NCBI GenBank assembly: GCA_963693085.1
Contig: OY856412.1
Coordinates: 1,127,923,244-1,127,987,243 of the forward strand
Reading direction: 5' to 3'
DNA length: 64,000 nt
Origin: Alisma plantago-aquatica
Lineage: Eukaryota; Streptophyta; Magnoliopsida; Alismatales; Alismataceae
Position numbers and translations under genes: made by a program. Below, piece by piece: positions 57,454 through 64,000 of this stretch (position 1 is its first letter; each line of letters opens with the position of its first letter). The notes beneath the pieces were generated by a model, which saw only the letters and a program-made list of their open reading frames with translations, was not told where the DNA came from and ran no database searches.

Positions 57454-58135
57454 GGATAGAACTTCCGAGTGGGCTTGGGCAAGGAAACCACTATCCACAT
57501 TATGGTGAGCAATTGTAGACAGTCTAACCGTAAAGAGCACACCAGCCCAATGGGCGGCTGCCGTTTGGTGGCGAGAAGGGGCGTGCTTGATCCCGCATGA
57601 CGATGGCATGGGAGGGGTAGGATAGAACTTCCATTCCAAGTGGGCTTGGGCAAGGAAACCACTATCCCCGTAACCGTCTCACCACTTTATAGGAGTGGGG
57701 GGAGTAATATCTACAAAATCTAGATCTAAAACATACTTTTGTTCTTTTCCAGAAAACAAGGAAAGGAGGCATTTAATGACAGTTTCTGATGACGAAATAA
57801 TTAGAAAACATGACAAAGACTTTGGTGAGCGATTGTGGAAGTCCAATTCTGACTCGCACTAGGTAAGATAACTTTTAGATGGGCTTAGGCAAAGGAACTG
57901 CTATCTCCTAACCGGCTAATCTAGGGGTGGGGGAAGGAATATCTTCAAAATCTAAATCTGTTGTACTTTTGTTCTTTTCCAGAAAACAAGGAAAGGAGGC
58001 ATTTAACGACAGTTTCTGATGATGAAATTATTAGAAAACACGACAATGTTTATGGTGAACAATTGTAGAAGTCTAATTCTGACTCGCATTAGGTAAGATA
58101 ACTTTCAAATGGGCTTAGGCAAAGGAACTGCTATG
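57454..58135. repeat. Short tandem array to the right of MULE-2
   Basis: Three to four units of about 176-235 bp share GGGCTTGGGCAAGGAAACC, then GAAAACAAGGAAAGGAGGC (57752 and 57982, 230 bp apart), TTTCTGATGACGAAAT and GGTGAGCAATTGTAGAAG. The left unit includes the CCAATGGGCGGC block also found at about 49998. The array is a local host repeat. No coding sense. Confidence 0.8.
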
Positions 58136-58179
58136 TCCTAGCTGACTTATCTATCCAGGTCTTTACTCCTCCCACCCCT

Positions 58180-58476
58180 ATTCAATTTGTTGATGACACA
58201 AATATCCTTATCAAACCAAATGATTCCAATGTCATCAACACACTGTGGATTCTAGGCATTTTCATTATATATCCCTATTAAATATTAACATCCATAAATC
58301 AACTTGGAATTCATGTTGAGAAGACAACATTAGGTAGATATCGTAGTATGATATAACACTATTTTGAGACATTCCCATCCAATTATTTGGGTCCACCCTT
58401 ATCACCTATGAGACTGCTATCACATATTTGGCAACGTATATTTGCCAAGATGACGTTCAAACTCACTTCTTGGAAA
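58180..58476 (+). pseudogene. LINE reverse transcriptase remnant
   Basis: The + strand frame reads IQFVDDTNILIKPND, then after a stop INQLGIHVEKT, and later FPSNYLGPPLS followed by FAKMTFKLTSWK. This is the catalytic F-x-DDT box and the following YLG-x-PL and W-K landmarks of plant LINE RTs, with two in-frame stops. It is an old fragment. The ends are not identifiable. Confidence 0.7.
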
Positions 58477-61400
58477 ATAATTAGTGTAATTTGGGCATGA
58501 TGACATACTCTTATCAATGCTGCTATCACGAGTATTCAATCATATTTCATTAGTTGACATCATCCTACCTACAAAATTGAAAAGATTATTGACAATGATA
58601 ATACACTTCCTTTTGGGTAGCACTATGCACACCAAAATACTACATCTGGCTATATGAAAGTATATGTGTCAACATTGTAACTTAAATGGATGGGTCATCA
58701 ATCTTAAATTGCATTCTGCAAGTTTAATAAAACCTAGTCTCCATTGCAAAAAGCCATACTTGAACATGGCTACATTTTGTCAAGAACAAATATCATAAGA
58801 TCAAATATCCGTGTGCCTCAGTTAAAAACAAACATAGCCATTCACACTTTTGACAATATCTCCTTTTAGAGTGACACCTTTTTGAGGATACCATAAAACA
58901 ACACTGGCCTCACATTAGTTTTTGGTTTTGATCTATGGTATTACAAACATGCTTACAACAACACAAACTTGACATACAACTTCCTTTTAGCATTAGATCC
59001 AAAAATCTTGATGTGCTTTTATTATGTTTTCAACACACAATGACTCTGCACTTCAACATCACTACTTTCATGGGTCTGACAAATCCTCTTATGATCAATA
59101 ACCTTTCAGGACAAAGTACATTTGCAAAAATTCAATGGCCTTAGAAAAAGCATTACAATGCAAGTAAATCATATCATTCTTTATACATCTTGAACACATT
59201 TCACACTGCCAAAACTGTTTAGCATACAGGTATCCTTCAAAATTTTACATCTTTACATGTCTTACTAGACGTAAACAAATTCTAAAAAGGAATAACTTAA
59301 CTAGCATAAATGGAGGTGATATGACCTTTTTTGTGTTTTGTATGTAAAAAATGCTCAATGTTATAGATCACAATTTCTATCAATGTCCTTTTTCTGTGCT
59401 CATATGTATGCATGCCTATAGTGATAATCATGGTGTGGAGACTGACATGGTCTCAAGAGTCATATGTATTACATAAGGAAACTTGCCTTGATGAACGATT
59501 TAGGCGTGCTGGAGTTCTATTGCTTCTTGAATAATTTGACATATATGGTAAAAAAGTAATCATAGACTCTTTGACAACTCATCATATCAACAAAATAAGA
59601 TGTTATAGATATATATACTACCCTCTTGTATTCATCAAAACATTTTCCAGGTGATGTGCCTCTACTCTCAAAGCCATTGGTTCCTAATTAGAGCAGAGCC
59701 TTCACCATTCCACTAAATGATGAGGGTTTGACTCTGGCGAGGCACATCACCTTCTTAGATGAGGATCTTGATGATAATGTGGGTAAAGACACATTTGCTC
59801 CATGAACCAAGGACACAATGACCCCTCTTTTGCTGATGAACCTATGAGTGTGATATCACCCTCATGGTTCAATGTTATGGTTCCCTTTTTATTATGACAC
59901 ATGCAACCTTGAGGTCAACTAGAGGTTGACTTCATGGTTACAAGCCATAGAAACCCCAACTGACTCTTCCACTACCTTCGTGGGGTACTTTCTATCTCAA
60001 CTAACAGTCTCTCAGTAGAGGAGGTGGAGAAAATTGGCCCATAGGGGTTGAAAAATAGAGAAGAAGACGTAGAGGAAAAAGCCCCAAATGATTATTCCAC
60101 TACCTTCATGGGGTACTTCCTGTCTCAACTAATAGTCTCTCATAGAGATTTAATGCTTGGGGAAGCTTTTTGAATATTAGATGAAGGTGTTCCACCACTC
60201 GTGAGTTCTTGTGGTGCCTTGAGGCAAGATTTCACTAAAGGTCCTTAAGCTTCAGACACTGAGAATTAGGAATAATGGATTGGGCTTCTCTTACGACTTC
60301 CTAACAATTCAGTTAGCTTCAGGATCACTCCTTATTGCTTCAGGCCACATCAATTGGCTTTATATGCTCTAAAGCATAGTGGCAAAGGTGGGGTTCACCG
60401 GATATGGGTGGGATTCTACCCAGAGGTGTCTGGGGCTCTCTGTGATCAATATCCACTAGGGTTGCGATGCAAAAATCTAGGGAAGCTGGAGGTACCATAT
60501 TTATAGAATGGGATGGAGTATAGTGGTGTTGAGGCTCAGCCCTAGATTGCTTGGATTATTAGAGATTTAGGAATTATCACCACATGGGAAGATAATCAAT
60601 GAATCTTATCTCGTTAGGTTCAATATTGTCTCCTAATCCCAATGGAACAAATCCGAGTGGAATTGGTGGAGAGACAAGAGAGATAGGGTCATAGGCAAAG
60701 TCTCAGTTGGTTAGGACTCCACTCAACAGGTAGGTAATATGCATCCGTTGTTGGATCCTCATCCAAGAAATCCGGAAATGCTCATATCCCACTATTCACA
60801 CAGTTAAGTTTTACATGTTACTTGTACCATAGGCCAACCAATCATTTAAATCTTATTTAAATTTAATTGTATTAAGATTATCTCACTTTAAGTGAATCTT
60901 TGAAAATTCGTAGGGGCTTGTAGAAGTGTCCAATTGATCTCAAATTTTGTTGGGATCATTATCTTGGTATTACTCATTTAGGCAAAATGTGATATTAAAA
61001 TATGAAAGATGTATATTCTTTCCTTGCCTTCTAGGTATCATATTAACTTCATCACCTGGGTCACATATAACCTAATTATCCTTCCAGACTTGGCAATAAT
61101 CTTCATATGATCATTGTCCCATGTTATGCTAAAGGGGTCAGGGGAAAATAAGTTCGTTGGTTATCCTCAACTTGGCTTCTAAGGAATCTAAGGTCTTTCA
61201 TTCATTAAGCATTCAAATAAATGGTAATCTTGGAAACTTCTAGAATCTTATGTTTTTTCCTTTATTTTAATTAACAAAACTCTTAAGGAATTACATGTTT
61301 TAGATAAGAGCACCAAATTCCTTAAACCAGGACAGTTTATACTCATGTACCAAATTGAAGACAAAAACATATAATTCCAAGTTTTTTTAGAAGTAGCTTG

Positions 61401-61640
61401 TTTAATACTTAAATTACATACAAGTAAAACAAATGCATGAAATTTTAGATTTTAACATCCTTCCTCCTTATTAAATATTTTCCCCTCAAAATTTGGTGTA
61501 GCTACAAAAGAGGCGCACGTGTGTTTTCTCCATGTCTATCTTCAGATCCCACATGGATTTGTCCTCTCCGTGGTGTTTCTAAAGAACTTTAACCATCTAA
61601 ATTATTTTATTCTGTGCTCCTTCACCTTTGAATCCAAGAT
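58477..61640. other. Repeat-derived DNA without a recognisable gene
   Basis: Probably further decayed transposon sequence: LINE downstream parts may extend to about 59150. A block CCACTACCTTCGTGGGGTAC with its surroundings is repeated about 138 bp apart (59960 and 60098). I see no gene with conserved motifs. Confidence 0.4.
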
Positions 61641-64000
61641 CCTACAGATAACTCAAGATAGGAAAGCCTACCTTGGAGCTCTATTGGTTCAATCTCCAAC
61701 ACGTGGGTTAGGATCCTTCACGTAGTGCTATAGGTTGGACACATGGAACACATCAAGAATCATACTATAGTGGGGTGGTAGGGCAAGATAATAAGTAACC
61801 TCATCAATCCATTCTAGGATCTCAAATCGATTCACATGTTGGGGACTCAAATTTCATATGCTCTTGTCTATGGCACGAAGGGTCCTGATATTTAGAAACA
61901 CATGATCTACAAACATGAAGTGCAGATCCATTACGATTTTCATCAACATATGACTTCTAGTGATCCTAGGCCTTCTCCACTCTTTGCTTGATCAAAACAA
62001 CTTATCAACATACAACTGCTACTCTTCTGACATAAGGAAGTTCCTCTCACCTACATCATCCCAATGAAGAGACAATCAATATGGCTTCCTATAGAGAGCT
62101 TCATACGGAGGCATCATGATGCAGTCATGGTAGCTATTACTATATGTAGACTTATCTAAGGGCGATACTGCTCCCATGATCCACCCAAATCTAGAACATA
62201 TGTTAACAAATCTTCTAGGGTCTGGATTGCGTGTTATGATTGTCCACTAATCTAAGGGTGGTAGGTTATGCTAAACTTCAGCCTCGTACTGAGTTCTTCT
62301 TGGACTTGCTTCCACAACTTGGAGGTGAGCTTAGGATCACAGTAAGAGATGATAAAACTCAAAATGCCATGTAAATGTACTATCTCCTAGATGTATAGCT
62401 CAGGTAGGTCTGAAACTTTAGTGGTAATCTTCAAAGTGAGGAAGTGTGCCAACTTTGTCAGGAGGTCCACCATGACCCATATAGAGTTGTGTCCTGGTCC
62501 TAGGGAGACCCACCATAAAATCCATATGGATATCATCCTATTTCCACTCAAGGATCTCCATGGATTGAAATAAACCACTTTGTCAGTTGTGTTCAACCTT
62601 TACAATCTGGCACATCAGACAACTAGCCACAAGCTAATTAGTGTCAAAGATGATAAAACTCAGAGCACCATGTAAATGGACTATCCCCTGGATATACATC
62701 TCATCTAGGTTAGAAAGTTTAGTGGTAATATTCAAAGTGAGGAAGTGTGCTAACTTTGTCAGCCGGTCCACAACAACCCATATAGAGTCGTTTCCTTTCT
62801 TAATTCTAGGGAGACTCACCATAAAATCCATGGTGATTTGGTCCCATTTCTACCCATGGGTCTTGATGGATTGTAGTATACTATCTGGTCGGTTATGTTC
62901 ATCCTTCACAATCTGGCACGTGAGTCAGTTAGCTACAAAATAAGCTATGCCTTGCTTCATTCCTAATCATAAGAAAAGATGCTATAGGTCTTTGAACATT
63001 TTAGTTATATCGAGGTATTCGATGTAGTTAGATCCATGGTATTCTTGCAAGATGCACACCTTCAATGTGAATCCTTAGGAACCAAATGTGATGTTTATAC
63101 AAAATTCCTCCATCCACTCCCATAGAGAGGTGGCTTTGACGCTTCATGATCAAGACTTTCATCTTCTCAAGGCAGTGCTGGTTGACTGGGCTTCTACTAG
63201 GTGGGACAATAGGTCAAGGATGATTTCGATGTTGGATAAACACAGTTGATCCACTAAAGCTTGAAGGTCTATCTGAAAAAATCTTCAAGTATCCTCCATT
63301 AAGTAGATAAACCAGCCACACAACTAAGCTGCTTGAAACTTAGGGGATCAACCACCATGTTAGCCTTATCAGGGTGGTAGGGTATAGTGAAATTGTATCC
63401 TTCACATACTTCATCCCTTGTTGCTGTCGCATGTTTAGGTTCTTCTTGGTCAAGATCTGTTTAAAGCTCTTGTGATCGGTGAATATATCGAAGGAGGATC
63501 CATACAGGTAATGCCACCATATCTTTAGGGTTTAGATGATTTCTAAAAGATCCAAGTTGTGAGTCAGATAGTTCAACTCATCAAATTGAATTGAATTAGA
63601 TTATAGATAATTTTTTTGAATTTGATTAATTAATAGGAAAAATGATAATAACTTTTAATACATATTGAGGTATCTCGAGGCAAAGGCGATAACATGCTGA
63701 ACTTGCTCCAAGACACATCCTAAGCCCATATTTGATGTGTTGGTGTAAATAATAAAGATGTAGTTGCCCATGGGTAGGGTCAACATGGGGGATGAGGTGA
63801 TATTTTCTTTCAAGAATTGAGATTTACAAAAATCAGACTATACAATCTTATCATTCTTCCCAATGAGTTTGGTGAGGGGAAAAGAAATCTTCACGAAATT
63901 TGGGTTGAACTGACGATAATAGCTGGTTAATCCCAAGAAGTTGTGAATCTTGGATGGTGACTTTGGCACTTTCCAATCATGAACTACTACCACTTTGGAC
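61641..64000 (-). pseudogene. Decayed Ty3/gypsy pol (RT-RNase H-integrase), runs off the window
   Basis: Read on the - strand from the right edge: RT thumb/RNase H start (KIHNFLGLTSYYRQFNPNF, then MGLGCVLEQVQHVIAFASRY), RNase H end (WWHYLYG, then FTDHKSFKQILTKKNLN) at about 63420-63560. Integrase core follows (DSIWVVVDRLTKLAHFLTL at about 62760, and IQTLEDLLTYVLDLGGSWE at about 62180). The integrase C-terminal part (RFEILEWIDEVTYYLALP, then LDVFHVSNL) is at about 61700-61850. The order and motifs are those of plant Ty3/gypsy pol. Many stops and frame changes make it inactive. The N-terminal RT part lies beyond base 64000. Confidence 0.88.
62345..62945 (-). repeat. Tandem duplication within the decayed integrase
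   Basis: Two diverged copies of about 290-300 bp, about 62345-62640 and 62645-62945. Both contain the GTGAGGAAGTGTGC...AACTTTGTCAG stretch that encodes the integrase DRLTKLAHF region on the - strand. The duplication is old, judging by many substitutions. Confidence 0.7.

Larger units (their letters stand above)
50073..57461. mobile_element. MULE-2: complete Mutator-like element with TIRs and target duplication
   Basis: The element spans 50081-57453 (7373 bp). It is flanked by GGATAGAA at 50073-50080 and 57454-57461, an 8-bp match (the ninth base differs), as expected for Mutator. The left end and the reverse complement of the right end can be aligned without gaps over 52 bases with 28 matches, including CTAC-CATAG at offset 9 and ACCCGG at offset 29. 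Many mismatches are C/T or G/A. Inside are a + strand gene of unknown or Ulp1-like type and a - strand FAR1-type transposase. The word ACGTACAGTACT and its reverse recur throughout the non-coding parts. Confidence 0.8.

Overview
This is a stretch of plant nuclear DNA. The evidence is a spliced, plant-type Aurora kinase gene with GT-AG introns, plant LTR retrotransposons with tRNA primer sites, FAR1-type Mutator-like transposases, and B3-like and Ulp1-like genes carried by transposons. The only ordinary host gene I can support is the Aurora kinase (42556-49178, + strand). Nearly everything else is mobile DNA. I cannot name the species; a flowering plant is the best reading.

Layout. 1 to about 8000 is one arm of a large Mutator-like element (MULE-1). 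It holds a broken Ulp1-like protease gene (+), a B3-like gene (+), two arrays built on the word AGTAACT, and a FAR1-type transposase (-) kept in one frame except for two TAA stops. 8002-8660 holds gene fragments, one LRR-like. 8661-41123 is a nest. A long-LTR element with no coding capacity (A, probably Ty3/gypsy-derived) lost the first half of its 5' LTR, and the surviving half was then hit by three further retrotransposons. B (9405-20560, - strand) has 3.4-kb LTRs and a gag-like frame with four stops. C (21106-27821, - strand) and D (28033-34208, + strand) belong to one family, carry gag-like proteins but no pol, and lie head to head 211 bp apart. Target-site duplications of 5 bp support B, C and D, and the 3' LTR of A (38122-41123) shows the uninterrupted sequence.

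41124-49870 is the kinase gene and its flanks. Its 3.9-kb intron 7 has grown by tandem duplication. 50081-57453 is a second Mutator-like element (MULE-2), flanked by GGATAGAA and bounded by diverged terminal inverted repeats. It encodes a five-exon FAR1-type transposase whose predicted exons join to 806 aa without a stop. A second gene on the + strand looks like the front part of a Ulp1-like gene. The rest of the window is a short tandem array, a LINE reverse-transcriptase remnant, and a decayed Ty3/gypsy pol running off the right edge.

The most interesting signal is that both Mutator-like elements share an architecture: a + strand Ulp1-like gene facing a - strand FAR1-type transposase. Each also has its own short DNA word repeated dozens of times in its non-coding DNA: AGTAACT in MULE-1 and ACGTACAGTACT in MULE-2, the latter present in every intron of the transposase gene. 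A second striking signal is the set of TCGGTCGA...TCGACCGA hairpins throughout elements C and D.
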